A stretch of 64,000 nt of DNA from an uncultured Lachnospiraceae bacterium (GTDB taxonomy: Bacteria; Bacillota; Clostridia; Lachnospirales; Lachnospiraceae), in assembly GCA_946403625.1 (NCBI GenBank), contig CAMJAP010000004.1:1-64000 (forward strand), given 5' to 3'. The position numbers and the translations under genes are program-made. Shown piece by piece: positions 54,010 to 61,975 of the stretch; position 1 is the stretch's first letter; each line of letters opens with the position of its first letter. Below the pieces are notes generated by a model. The model was not told the origin of the DNA, made no database searches, and worked only from the letters and a program-made list of their open reading frames with translations.

Positions 54010-55134
54010 TCAATTATCGTTTTTCTTTGCGCCAAAGATCCGTCCGAGTTCCTGCAGTACCATCCGAAACGGCAGTTCCAATACGAAATAACACAGGATC
54101 CCGACTGCCCAGGCCGCGATCGCATAGAGGATCATGACCACCGGATTCTTCAGATCCAAAAAAATATTCTCCCGCATCAGATAAAACCACATCGCGATGA
54201 TAAAAGGCACATGCCAGAGAAACACGCTGTAACTCATCTTTCCGAGAAACGGGATCACTTTCCGGCCCTTTGTTATTGCTTCTGCTTTATCCGATACCAG
54301 AAGCAGCAATACCGGCGGACAGATCACCATTGCCAGGAGCACATTGATCCAGTTCCGATAAGGTCCCGGGATCAGCAAAAAACATACCAGCGTTCCGATA
54401 CCGATCCCCAGCCAGATCAAGATGCCTTTTTGCGGGATCGCTTTCTTTTCCTGCAACTCCGCCAGCAACAGCCCCATAAAGAACGCATAATATCCCCGAC
54501 AAGAATAAATATCCCAAAACGGCACAAATCCGATCTCCGTATACAGATTCAGCCCCCAGCAGATCAGGCCGAGTACGATCATGGCCACTGAAAAGATCCA
54601 CATGGGTTTCTTAAGTTTCTGCGCCAATTTTGTCAAAATGAATAACAGGATCAAACATAAAAACAGCACACTCACATACCAGGTCGGGCTGTTGATCCGC
54701 GTTCCTTCCACAAACCACCCGCTTCCCATTCCAAGCAGCGTGATCAAAAGTCTGCCCTTATTGATGGGGATATCCATCCAGTAGCTGCCGAAACTGCGAT
54801 AATAGAAATACATCAGGGCATAACATGCCAGATCCGCGATCACCATTCCCGGAAAGAGCCGCCACACACGCTCCTTTAAGTAGGTCCCAAACGACAGACC
54901 CTCGCATATTCTTTTGTGATAGCGCCATGCCAGATATCCGGACAGTAAAAAAAGCATCTCTACAAGATACTGAAAGGGAAATCGTCCGTTGTAAAAATTG
55001 ATCCCGCCGATATGATAGATTCCGTAGATCTGCTGGTAATGATGAAATAAGATCAGCGTAATAGTAACAATACGGAGCAGTTCCACTGCTCCGTTTTTTG
55101 ACTTCTGTATGTTTTTGCCCTCTGCTTTCGGCAT
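54010..55134 (-). CDS. Membrane acyltransferase, family 3 (OafA-like)
   Basis: A 374-residue integral membrane protein with about ten helices. It belongs to the acyltransferase 3 family that O-acetylates surface polysaccharides or peptidoglycan. Family features are LLRIVTITLILFHHYQQIYG near the N-terminus (catalytic His), a LLSGYLAWRY segment and R/E-rich loops. Its ATG directly follows the stop of ilvN (no gap), so it must be translated from the same transcript. It is embedded between two acetolactate synthase regulatory subunit genes, where its role is not explained by branched-chain amino acid synthesis. No ribosome site beyond the ilvN 3' end is obvious. Confidence 0.88.
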   Translation of the reverse strand: MPKAEGKNIQKSKNGAVELLRIVTITLILFHHYQQIYGIYHIGGINFYNGRFPFQYLVEMLFLLSGYLAWRYHKRICEGLSFGTYLKERVWRLFPGMVIADLACYALMYFYYRSFGSYWMDIPINKGRLLITLLGMGSGWFVEGTRINSPTWYVSVLFLCLILLFILTKLAQKLKKPMWIFSVAMIVLGLICWGLNLYTEIGFVPFWDIYSCRGYYAFFMGLLLAELQEKKAIPQKGILIWLGIGIGTLVCFLLIPGPYRNWINVLLAMVICPPVLLLLVSDKAEAITKGRKVIPFLGKMSYSVFLWHVPFIIAMWFYLMRENIFLDLKNPVVMILYAIAAWAVGILCYFVLELPFRMVLQELGRIFGAKKNDN

Positions 55135-55617
55135 TTAATCCTCCATGCACTTCTGCAGTGCAAGGGTCCCGGTACGGGCAACTTCCACGATAGATACCTG
55201 TGATAACAGACTGATCAGCAGTTTGATCTTTTCCGGAGTATCGCAGATCTGCAGGATCATCTGGTTCTCGGACATATCCACGATCTCCGCTTTCATCACT
55301 TCGCATGTTTCCATGATCTCGCGACGTGTGCCCTTGTTGTATTTCACCTTGATCAGCATCAGCTCTCTTGTGATCGCCTTGCTCTCCTCAAAAGTTTTGA
55401 CCTTGATGACATCCAGCTTCTTGTTCAGCTGTTTTTCGATCTGCTCCAGCGTCTGTTCGGTACCGGAACTCATGATCGTCATCAGAGATACGGCATGATC
55501 ATCCGTCTCGCCGACCGCCAGGGAATCGATATTGAAACTTCTTCGGGAGAACAGTCCGGCTACCTTGCACAGCACACCGGAACGGTTCTCTACCAAAACA
55601 GAAAAAATTCTTCTCAT
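55135..55617 (-). CDS. ilvN: Acetolactate synthase small (regulatory) subunit, IlvN-type
   Basis: A 160-residue ACT-domain regulatory subunit. The N-terminal ACT domain (3-75) reads FSVLVENRSGVLCKVAGLFSRRSFNIDSL, and the second half keeps the ALS_ss_C pattern but is more diverged (ISLLSQVSIVEVARTG). A GAGG site precedes the ATG, which lies 12 bases after the ilvB stop, so this is the primary partner of IlvB by position. It shares the same fold as the subunit at 53440-53943 but is clearly a separate paralogue. Confidence 0.92.
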   Translation of the reverse strand: MRRIFSVLVENRSGVLCKVAGLFSRRSFNIDSLAVGETDDHAVSLMTIMSSGTEQTLEQIEKQLNKKLDVIKVKTFEESKAITRELMLIKVKYNKGTRREIMETCEVMKAEIVDMSENQMILQICDTPEKIKLLISLLSQVSIVEVARTGTLALQKCMED

Positions 55618-55628
55618 AGTTTGTCACC

Positions 55629-57242
55629 TCATACTAAATCCATCGGATCGATGATACATTCGCACAGACAGGATGTGTTGCCGGAAAGCAGTTCATCGAT
55701 CTTGGCATCGATGTTTTCCATATCCGTGATGCGCAAAAATTTCATTCCGTAAGCTGCCGCGATGTGTTCCAGATCCGGGCTGCCGGAAAGATCCACCACC
55801 GAGTAGTTATCTTCGTAAGTAAAGTGCTGGTACTGACGCACCATACCCAGATAGTTGTTCTTCAATACCACGATCTTGACCGGTACATCGTACTGCCGCA
55901 TGGTCGCCAGTTCCATCATGGACATCTGGAAGGATCCGTCACCGCAGACTGCAACCACCTGGCGATCCGGGCAAGCCAGCTTGGCGCCGACTGCCGCCGG
56001 AATGGAATATCCCATGGTTCCCATACCACCGGTGGTTAAAAACCGCCCGTTACGTACCACGTGATATTTGCAGGACCAGATCTGATTCTGGCCGACATCC
56101 GCTACATAGATCGCATTATCTTCCATCTTGTAGGACATCTTGCGGATCAGTTCTGCCGGATCCACAAAGCCTTCCACCGGCTTACGTACTACCGGCATCT
56201 CCTCACGGTACTGCTCCAGAGACGTGATCCACTCGCTGTAATCGCCCTCGATCTTGTATTCCGAAAGTTCCGCCAGAATATGTTTTGCATCGCCTACGAT
56301 GGGGATGGTCGCGCCGGCATTCTTGCCGATCTCCGCCGGATCCACATCGACGTGGATCAGCACGGTATCCTTCATCACGCGTTCCGGCTGATTGACCGCA
56401 CGATCTGCCACACGGGCGCCGATCATCATGATCAGATCCGCTTCTTTCATTGCACGGTTTGCCCAGGGGAAGCCGTTGTTTCCGACCATACCGTAATACA
56501 GCGGATGTTCGGTTGCCATTACGCCGATGCCCATCATGGTGGAAACCACCGGGATGCGATATTCTTCCACCAGCTGACGCAGTTCGTCCTTGGCATCGCT
56601 CAATCGTACACCGCCTCCGGCACAGATCAGCGGGCGCTTTGCTTTATTCAGTTCTGCCACGATCTTTTTGATCTGCAACGTGTTTCCTTTTACGGTCGGC
56701 TTGTAAGTACGCAGATGTACCTCTTCCGGATAAACAAATTCGCCGATCTCCTGCTGCTGAATGTCAATAGGCACATCGATCAGCACCGGGCCCTTACGAC
56801 CGGAATTGGCAATATAAAAAGCCTCTTTAAAGATCCTGGGGATCTCTCTGGCATCTTTTACCAGATAGGAATATTTTACGAAAGACTCCACGGCACCGGT
56901 AATATCCGCTTCCTGGAACACATCGGATCCGATCAGTTCGGAATTGACCTGTCCGGTAATGCACACCAAAGGAATGGAATCCGCAAAGGCCGTCGCAATA
57001 CCCGTGATCAGGTTGGTAGCTCCCGGGCCGGAGGTTACCGCACAAACGCCCGGTTTGCCGGTCAGTCTGGCCAGACCACTGGCGGAATGTGCCGCATTCT
57101 GTTCCGTACGGATCAGGATCGTCTGAATTTTAGAATCCAGGATTGAATTATAAAAAGGGCAGATCGCCACGCCGGGATAACCAAACACATATCCGACGGA
57201 CTCCTGCTCCAAAGATTTTACCATTGCATCTGCACCGGTCAT
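55629..57242 (-). CDS. ilvB: Acetolactate synthase large (catalytic) subunit
   Basis: A 537-residue thiamine diphosphate enzyme for the first common step of branched-chain amino acid synthesis. The active-site Glu is in RTEQNAAHSASGLARLTGKPG (near residue 47), the central FAD/ThDP linker has GQVNSELIGSDVFQE, and the ThDP motif is GDGSFQMSMMELATM with NN about 27 residues on. IGKNAGATIPIVGDA matches AHAS rather than pyruvate oxidase. Length is slightly below typical. ATG has an AGAGG site. Its promoter lies within the divergent lipoprotein gene. It heads the ilv operon; no T-box leader was found. Confidence 0.95.
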   Translation of the reverse strand: MTGADAMVKSLEQESVGYVFGYPGVAICPFYNSILDSKIQTILIRTEQNAAHSASGLARLTGKPGVCAVTSGPGATNLITGIATAFADSIPLVCITGQVNSELIGSDVFQEADITGAVESFVKYSYLVKDAREIPRIFKEAFYIANSGRKGPVLIDVPIDIQQQEIGEFVYPEEVHLRTYKPTVKGNTLQIKKIVAELNKAKRPLICAGGGVRLSDAKDELRQLVEEYRIPVVSTMMGIGVMATEHPLYYGMVGNNGFPWANRAMKEADLIMMIGARVADRAVNQPERVMKDTVLIHVDVDPAEIGKNAGATIPIVGDAKHILAELSEYKIEGDYSEWITSLEQYREEMPVVRKPVEGFVDPAELIRKMSYKMEDNAIYVADVGQNQIWSCKYHVVRNGRFLTTGGMGTMGYSIPAAVGAKLACPDRQVVAVCGDGSFQMSMMELATMRQYDVPVKIVVLKNNYLGMVRQYQHFTYEDNYSVVDLSGSPDLEHIAAAYGMKFLRITDMENIDAKIDELLSGNTSCLCECIIDPMDLV

Positions 57243-57265
57243 TCTTACGCTCTACCTCTCTTTAC

Positions 57266-57296
57266 TTGCAATATTTTAGGTTCTGTGTTATATAAT
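57266..57296 (+). promoter_or_regulatory. Putative promoter of the plus-strand lipoprotein gene
   Basis: TATAAT at 57291-57296 is preceded by TTGCAA at 57266-57271 (19-base spacer). Transcription would begin at about 57302, only a few bases before the ATG at 57306, making the mRNA almost leaderless. Confidence 0.4.
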
Positions 57297-57305
57297 TTTA
57301 TTGTT

Positions 57306-57782
57306 ATGAAGAAAATAATATGTAAATTACAGCGGTTTGTCAAATCAAATATTCCAAAACTATCGGTATTTCTTATACTTTGTGCGCTTCTTTGCGCCTG
57401 CGGCGACAACAAACCCGATCCTGCGCTGGAAACCTACCGTAACAGCATGACGAACTTCAGCAATACGATCGCCCCCCTCGCTCAGGCCATTGATTCCATC
57501 GATCCGAACAGCCCTACGGCAAGTACCGAACTGTTATCCGACTTAGACCAGATGAATGCCGCTTTTCGCGATATGTCAGCACTCACGGTTCCGGAAGATT
57601 ATTCCGCGATCAGCACTCTCGCTTACGAAGCTGCAGCCTATATGAACGATGCTGCTGCACTGTATCACGACGCTTATAGCGAAGACGGTTATGTCGAAAG
57701 CTATGCCATCCAGGCGAAAACCCAGTACGAAAACGCAATGCAGCGCGTTAACGCCATCGGTCAGTATTTTATGGAACATTGA
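57306..57782 (+). CDS. Small lipoprotein of unknown function, the one plus-strand gene
   Basis: A 158-residue lipoprotein. A signal helix (about 17-32) ends in an LLCACG lipobox; the mature part is helical and acidic (TNFSNTIAPLAQAIDSIDP, AAFRDMSALTVP), reminiscent of short helical-bundle lipoproteins. No family is recognised. ATG at 57306 is preferred; an upstream GTG at 57285 would add seven residues and has only an AGG in front. The gene is divergent from ilvB, and their 5' regions overlap. A strong terminator follows the stop. Its strand and AT-rich start distinguish it from neighbours. Confidence 0.78.
   Translation: MKKIICKLQRFVKSNIPKLSVFLILCALLCACGDNKPDPALETYRNSMTNFSNTIAPLAQAIDSIDPNSPTASTELLSDLDQMNAAFRDMSALTVPEDYSAISTLAYEAAAYMNDAAALYHDAYSEDGYVESYAIQAKTQYENAMQRVNAIGQYFMEH
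57315..57343 (-). promoter_or_regulatory. Consensus promoter of the ilvB operon inside the divergent lipoprotein gene
   Basis: The minus strand has perfect TTGACA (57338-57343), 17 bases, TATTAT (57315-57320). It lies within the first codons of the plus-strand lipoprotein, about 73 bases upstream of the ilvB ATG. The predicted start (about 57308) puts the two divergent transcripts head-to-head with a small overlap. Confidence 0.7.
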
Positions 57783-57799
57783 TCTTCAGGCATAATTCA

Positions 57800-57824
57800 G
57801 GCACCCGGTAAAGGGTGCCTTTTT
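57800..57824 (+). terminator. Strong intrinsic terminator of the plus-strand lipoprotein gene
   Basis: GGCACCC-GGTAAA-GGGTGCC (57800-57819) is followed by TTTTT (57820-57824). It starts 18 bases after the stop and separates this gene from the convergent membrane protein gene. Confidence 0.9.
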
Positions 57825-57845
57825 GATTGTTGTATGTATTGTATT

Positions 57846-58649
57846 TTATTTCCGGCGCATATGGTCTTTTACGAATTCCGTTGTCTGTTCCTTGACCTGT
57901 TCGGTTCGTTCTTTCACATGCTCGGCACGATCTTTTACAAATTCGTTGGTGTATTCCTGTGCACTCACCAGTCCGTGATTGATCTTGCTTCCGGCGGCCA
58001 GCGTTTTCTTTGCTGCCTTCACCACCATCAGATCGGCGAAGATATCTTTCTTGACATTAGCCCAATCAAAGATGCTCATCTTAAAGGCGATGATCTCTTC
58101 ATAGGCCTTGCACAGGGGCTTACTGAGTTTGAAGCGGTACACCGCTACCCATCCGATATCCAGCCAGAAGATCGCCCATGCAACGATCGCTGCGATCACT
58201 CTGGGATGATCCGGGATCTTAAACAACAGACTTGCAAGTAGCGGCTGCAAAAATCTGGTTGCCGCCCAAATGGCAATACCGAAGAAACATCCGGCCACCA
58301 CGCTGATGCGTCCGTCCAGATTCAACGGATAATAACTGTAATCCCAAAACCGTTTTCCAAACACCAGCTCCATCAGAATGCTGGCGATCAGTTCAAATAA
58401 TGATGTAACCGTCCCGGCCAGCAGGATCACGACCCACCAGCGCTCAATCCCCATAAACAGTTCCGTGCAAACCACCATTACTACAGAATAAATCGGGCAC
58501 CATGGAGAAATGAACATTCCGCGATCCATAAATTTACCCTGTTCACACAGCGAAAAAATTGTCGACTCAAACAGCCACCCGATGACGCCGTAAAACGCCA
58601 TGGCCAATGTGAGTGATGCCCAATCCATGCCTGCGAATACGATCGGCAT
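57846..58649 (-). CDS. Putative ABC-transporter type IV membrane protein (CmpB family)
   Basis: A 267-residue membrane protein with about five or six helices. The pattern MAFYGVIGWLFESTIFSLCEQG at the start, then MFISPWCPIYSVVMV and WDYSYYPLNLDGRISV, identifies the PF06541-type family called putative ABC-transporter type IV. The tail (about 215-267) is a charged helix with repeated VKERTEQVKEQ units, perhaps a coiled coil. ATG at 58647-58649 has an AAAGGAGGAGG site. The upstream HD gene runs 83 bases into it in another frame, which is probably an artefact of a frameshift. Function is unknown. Confidence 0.82.
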   Translation of the reverse strand: MPIVFAGMDWASLTLAMAFYGVIGWLFESTIFSLCEQGKFMDRGMFISPWCPIYSVVMVVCTELFMGIERWWVVILLAGTVTSLFELIASILMELVFGKRFWDYSYYPLNLDGRISVVAGCFFGIAIWAATRFLQPLLASLLFKIPDHPRVIAAIVAWAIFWLDIGWVAVYRFKLSKPLCKAYEEIIAFKMSIFDWANVKKDIFADLMVVKAAKKTLAAGSKINHGLVSAQEYTNEFVKDRAEHVKERTEQVKEQTTEFVKDHMRRK

Positions 58650-59232
58650 TTTTTCCCTCCTCCTTTGAATGTTGCGTATCACCTGTTGTCTTTACATTTT
58701 TCAGAGCTCTCGGCCCTGTATATTTCTTTGCTTCTCTTCTGGCATTGACACGGTCCCCCACCGTTTCGCCGCCTGCACACAGCTTATCTGCAAAAATGAT
58801 CGCCCAGCCTTCTTTGGTCTTGGGCAAAAACGGAGTCATCGGGAACATATGATGTTTGATGACATCCTGCTCGATCTCGCCGATATTAAAATCACGGATG
58901 GCATTGCGCATGGACAGTCCCGGATGCGTCCAGCCGTGGATCAGATACTCAATATGAAAATCGTGCCAGTCATACAGGAAATAATCGTGTAACAGGCATC
59001 CGCGGATCATTGCCTCTTCGTCCACTTCGATGCCGAATTTGGTGGTCAAAAACAATGCCACATGTGCTACATTGATGCAATGCTTGCGAACGGTTGTGGT
59101 TCCGTGCTGCATAAACTTTTCCATATCGTCAAACTGCGAATTCTCGTGCTCGGATACTTCCTTGATCATCTTCTTCATCAGAGCACGCTTTTCTGCCGGC
59201 AGTTCCTTCATCTGCCAATTGATCTTACCCAT
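58567..59232 (-). CDS. HD-domain phosphohydrolase-like protein (3' end probably frameshifted)
   Basis: A 221-residue frame. The HD domain (about 30-175) shows metal-binding H in VRKHCINVAHVALFL, the HD pair in CLLHDYFLYDWHD and a later HHMFP, then a D in IIFADKLCAGG; these would form a phosphohydrolase centre of unknown substrate. The last 37 residues (beyond about residue 184) overlap the next gene and look non-native. One extra A in the AAAAA run (minus strand of 58697-58701) would give a stop 13 bases before the ribosome site of the next gene, ending RALKKCKDNR. That geometry suggests a sequencing error or a recent indel. A GGAG site and an AT-rich promoter lie upstream. Confidence 0.82.
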   Translation of the reverse strand: MGKINWQMKELPAEKRALMKKMIKEVSEHENSQFDDMEKFMQHGTTTVRKHCINVAHVALFLTTKFGIEVDEEAMIRGCLLHDYFLYDWHDFHIEYLIHGWTHPGLSMRNAIRDFNIGEIEQDVIKHHMFPMTPFLPKTKEGWAIIFADKLCAGGETVGDRVNARREAKKYTGPRALKNVKTTGDTQHSKEEGKNADRIRRHGLGITHIGHGVLRRHRVAV

Positions 59233-59290
59233 TTTTCCACAATCTCCTCTATCTACTATATCGTCATGTTATGTTAATCTCTTAATTATA

Positions 59291-59318
59291 ATAATATCAA
59301 ATTATTAAAAATATACAA
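59291..59318 (-). promoter_or_regulatory. Promoter of the HD-domain gene
   Basis: The minus strand has TTGTAT (59313-59318), 16 bases, TATTAT (59291-59296), with a second TATAAT three bases on. It sits between the stop of the preceding gene and the HD gene's ATG at 59232. Confidence 0.5.
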
Positions 59319-59324
59319 GAGTTT

Positions 59325-59816
59325 TTAGAACGCCCAATCCGCTCCGGCTTTGCCACATACTTCCTTAGCGATCCCATACACCGCATCCAGCAGCTGCTGA
59401 TAATACTCCGCAAGCCTTCCCGGATTCTCGACATGCATTTTGCTGTAAAAAGCGCCGTCATATTCCTGCGCCATCTCATCGAAGCGCTGCAATACTTCAT
59501 AGGTTCCCGGCAAGGCATCGGGATCGTTTCGAAAGTCCTGCGCGGTCTTTCTTATCCCGGTGCAGATCCCGTTTACCGTCCGTTCTTCTTCCGGCGGGAG
59601 GATATTGACCAGCACGCGCACTAAGCGATCTTCTTCCGCAGCCTCCAACGTAAACTGCGCAGTCACATAGGCAATCATTTCCGGCAGCAGTGTCACCACC
59701 GGCCTTTGTCCGCCGACGGATGCCATATGCCCGTCGCTCTCCAGCTTTAACAACAGCTGTGAAATTGAAGCTCCGGCATTTCGTGCTGCCCGGATTTTGT
59801 TCTCCCATTCCCGCAT
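59325..59816 (-). CDS. Hypothetical cytoplasmic protein coupled to topB
   Basis: A 163-residue soluble, mostly helical, acidic protein. I recognise no family. Visible are a charged N-terminal helix (WENKIRAARNAGASISQLL), a central LLPEMIAYVTAQFTLEAAEEDRLVRVLVNILPPEE region and a C-terminal helical AEYYQQLLDAVYGIAKEV. The start overlaps the topB stop as TGATG, so translation is coupled to the topoisomerase. No membrane segment or catalytic motif is seen. A role linked to DNA topology is possible only from position. Confidence 0.7.
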   Translation of the reverse strand: MREWENKIRAARNAGASISQLLLKLESDGHMASVGGQRPVVTLLPEMIAYVTAQFTLEAAEEDRLVRVLVNILPPEEERTVNGICTGIRKTAQDFRNDPDALPGTYEVLQRFDEMAQEYDGAFYSKMHVENPGRLAEYYQQLLDAVYGIAKEVCGKAGADWAF

Positions 59817-61933
59817 CAGGACGCCTTTCCTTTTCCGGTCTTGTAGAAGGCTGACGCATAATCAAAGCAGCGCCGCAATTCTCCGCTGTAATTCCGTTCC
59901 TTCACATCTTCCGTATGCTTGGTCACGAAGCGGTTCAGCTTCATGGTATATTCTTCCTTGCTGATGCTGCCGTCGGCCACACCGGAAAGCCCCATCTCCC
60001 AGCTGGCGGTCAGCTTGGGATTGAGCATAGATCCGATGGAATAACGTACCACATCAAAGATCATTTCACCGATCAGCGTCGGGGTAAAGATCTGTGTCTT
60101 TTTGTTCAGTGCCAGATACTGGTTCCGCACCAGTTTTTCCAGGATACCGGCTCTCGTTGCAGAGGTTCCGATACCGCTGCCCTTGATCATCGCACGCATT
60201 TCTTCGTCTTCGATCAGCTGTCCGGCATTTTCCATAGCCAGGATCAAACTACCGGAATTGTATCGGGTGGGCGGTTTGGTCTCGCCTTCCTTGATCGCCA
60301 GCATGCTGCAGGGAAGTTTCGTTCCCTTTTTCAAAGCCGCGAGCTTCTGCAGGAAATCCGGATCACATGCCAGCTCCTGTTCTTCGCCCTCTTTTTCTTC
60401 TTTCTCATCCTTCTCGGCATTCTCTGCCTTATCGTCGGCTTTCTTTTCAGCCTTGTCCTTAAAGAAGGAATACTTCATCACCTTCTGCCAGCCTTCGTCC
60501 TGCTGTACTTTGAAGCCGGTGAAGAACTTTTCCGTATCCATACCGATGGTCAGGCTCATCTTCTGAAATACCTGTGGCGGATAAAAGATCGCCAAAAACC
60601 TGCGAACGATCAGTTCATATACTTTTGCTGCGGTATGGGACAGGCTGCCGAGATTGCCGAATCCCTGTCCGGTCGGAATGATCGCATAGTGATCGGTGAT
60701 CTGCTTGTCATTCACATACCTTGTCTTTTCCAGGCCTTTAAACATATTGTTCTGCAGCACTTCCTGTGCAAAAGGCGCACACGGCGCATAACTGCAGAGG
60801 CCCTTGATATTCTGATGGATCACCTTCGCTACCGCCGTGGAAAGTACACGGGCATCGGTACGCGGATAGGTGGTCAGCTTTTTCTCATACAATTCCTGCG
60901 CGATCTTTAAGGTTTCGTCCGGGCTGATCTTGAAAAACTTGGAGCAGATATTCTGCAGTTCCGCCAGGTTATACAACAGCGGTGCATTCTTCTTCTCTGT
61001 CTTTTTCTCTGCCTTGAGCAGTTCGCCTTCTTTGGCCGTACGGAAGTTTTCCCCTTCGGCAGCACCGCCCAGGTACTCGATCAGAGCCACGGCATCCTTG
61101 CGTTCCTTAAAGCCGTTTTCTTTATAGAGCAGCGGAGACTCAAAATACTTTGAACCTTCCACCGCTTTCCATTCGCCGCTTACCGGTCGTCCGCCGATCT
61201 CAAAATCACCGGACACTCGATAAAACGGTGTCTTGGTAAAATTTCGGATCTCCCGCTCACGCAGAACAACCATACCGAGCACGCATGTCATAACGCGTCC
61301 CACCGCGATCACGGTGCGCTTCTCGGCTTTTAAATAATTCTGCAATGTGGATCCGTACTTTAATGTGAGCACACGGGAAAAATTGATACCCATGAGGTAA
61401 TCTTCCTGTGCCCGCAGATAGGCGGCATTGCTCAGATCGTCGTAGGCCGACAGATCTTTTGCTTCACGGATGCCTCGCTGAATTTCTTCCTCCGTCTGCG
61501 AATCGATCCAGACACGCTTGCGGATCTTGCCACTCACGTTTGCCTGCTTTTCCACCAGACGATAGATGTATTCTCCTTCGCGCCCAGAGTCGGTGCAGAC
61601 ATAGATGGTATCGATATCCTTACGATTCAGCAGTCCGCTGACGATCTGAAACTGCTTGGCCGATGCCGGGATCACTTCGTACAGATATTCCTCCGGAATG
61701 AACGGCAGCGTCTGAAAACTCCAGCGTTTCAGTTCCTCCCGGTAGACTTCCGGATAACTCATCGTTACCAGATGTCCCACACACCAGGTGATCACAGCCT
61801 CGTTGGATTCCATGTAACCGTCACAGTTACGCATATTATATTTTAATGCCTTGGCAAACTCCCTGGCGACCGACGGTTTTTCGGCGATAAAGAGTGCCTT
61901 TTTATTCGGCGTCGTTGTATTGGTCTCAGCCAT
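59816..61933 (-). CDS. topB: DNA topoisomerase III (type IA)
   Basis: A 705-residue topoisomerase that decatenates and relaxes DNA. The TOPRIM domain starts ALFIAEKPSVAREFAKAL (residues about 13-30), with the metal motif in CTDSGREGEYI (near 112). The active-site tyrosine is in KLTTYPRTDARVLS (near 357). A Lys/Glu/Asp-rich insert (about 495-520) looks like an unstructured linker absent from shorter homologues. No zinc fingers are visible at the C-terminus. The upstream site is weak. It is followed by the coupled unknown gene and preceded by an AAA ATPase gene. Confidence 0.94.
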   Translation of the reverse strand: MAETNTTTPNKKALFIAEKPSVAREFAKALKYNMRNCDGYMESNEAVITWCVGHLVTMSYPEVYREELKRWSFQTLPFIPEEYLYEVIPASAKQFQIVSGLLNRKDIDTIYVCTDSGREGEYIYRLVEKQANVSGKIRKRVWIDSQTEEEIQRGIREAKDLSAYDDLSNAAYLRAQEDYLMGINFSRVLTLKYGSTLQNYLKAEKRTVIAVGRVMTCVLGMVVLREREIRNFTKTPFYRVSGDFEIGGRPVSGEWKAVEGSKYFESPLLYKENGFKERKDAVALIEYLGGAAEGENFRTAKEGELLKAEKKTEKKNAPLLYNLAELQNICSKFFKISPDETLKIAQELYEKKLTTYPRTDARVLSTAVAKVIHQNIKGLCSYAPCAPFAQEVLQNNMFKGLEKTRYVNDKQITDHYAIIPTGQGFGNLGSLSHTAAKVYELIVRRFLAIFYPPQVFQKMSLTIGMDTEKFFTGFKVQQDEGWQKVMKYSFFKDKAEKKADDKAENAEKDEKEEKEGEEQELACDPDFLQKLAALKKGTKLPCSMLAIKEGETKPPTRYNSGSLILAMENAGQLIEDEEMRAMIKGSGIGTSATRAGILEKLVRNQYLALNKKTQIFTPTLIGEMIFDVVRYSIGSMLNPKLTASWEMGLSGVADGSISKEEYTMKLNRFVTKHTEDVKERNYSGELRRCFDYASAFYKTGKGKAS

Positions 61934-61975
61934 AGTACTGTAATAAACTCACTTTTTATTTCGGCAGATGCACGA

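Noticed and set aside
56061-57146. Plus-strand 361-codon frame opposite ilvB
   Set aside because: Antisense shadow of a conserved enzyme gene; composition is His/Ile/Arg-rich without motifs.
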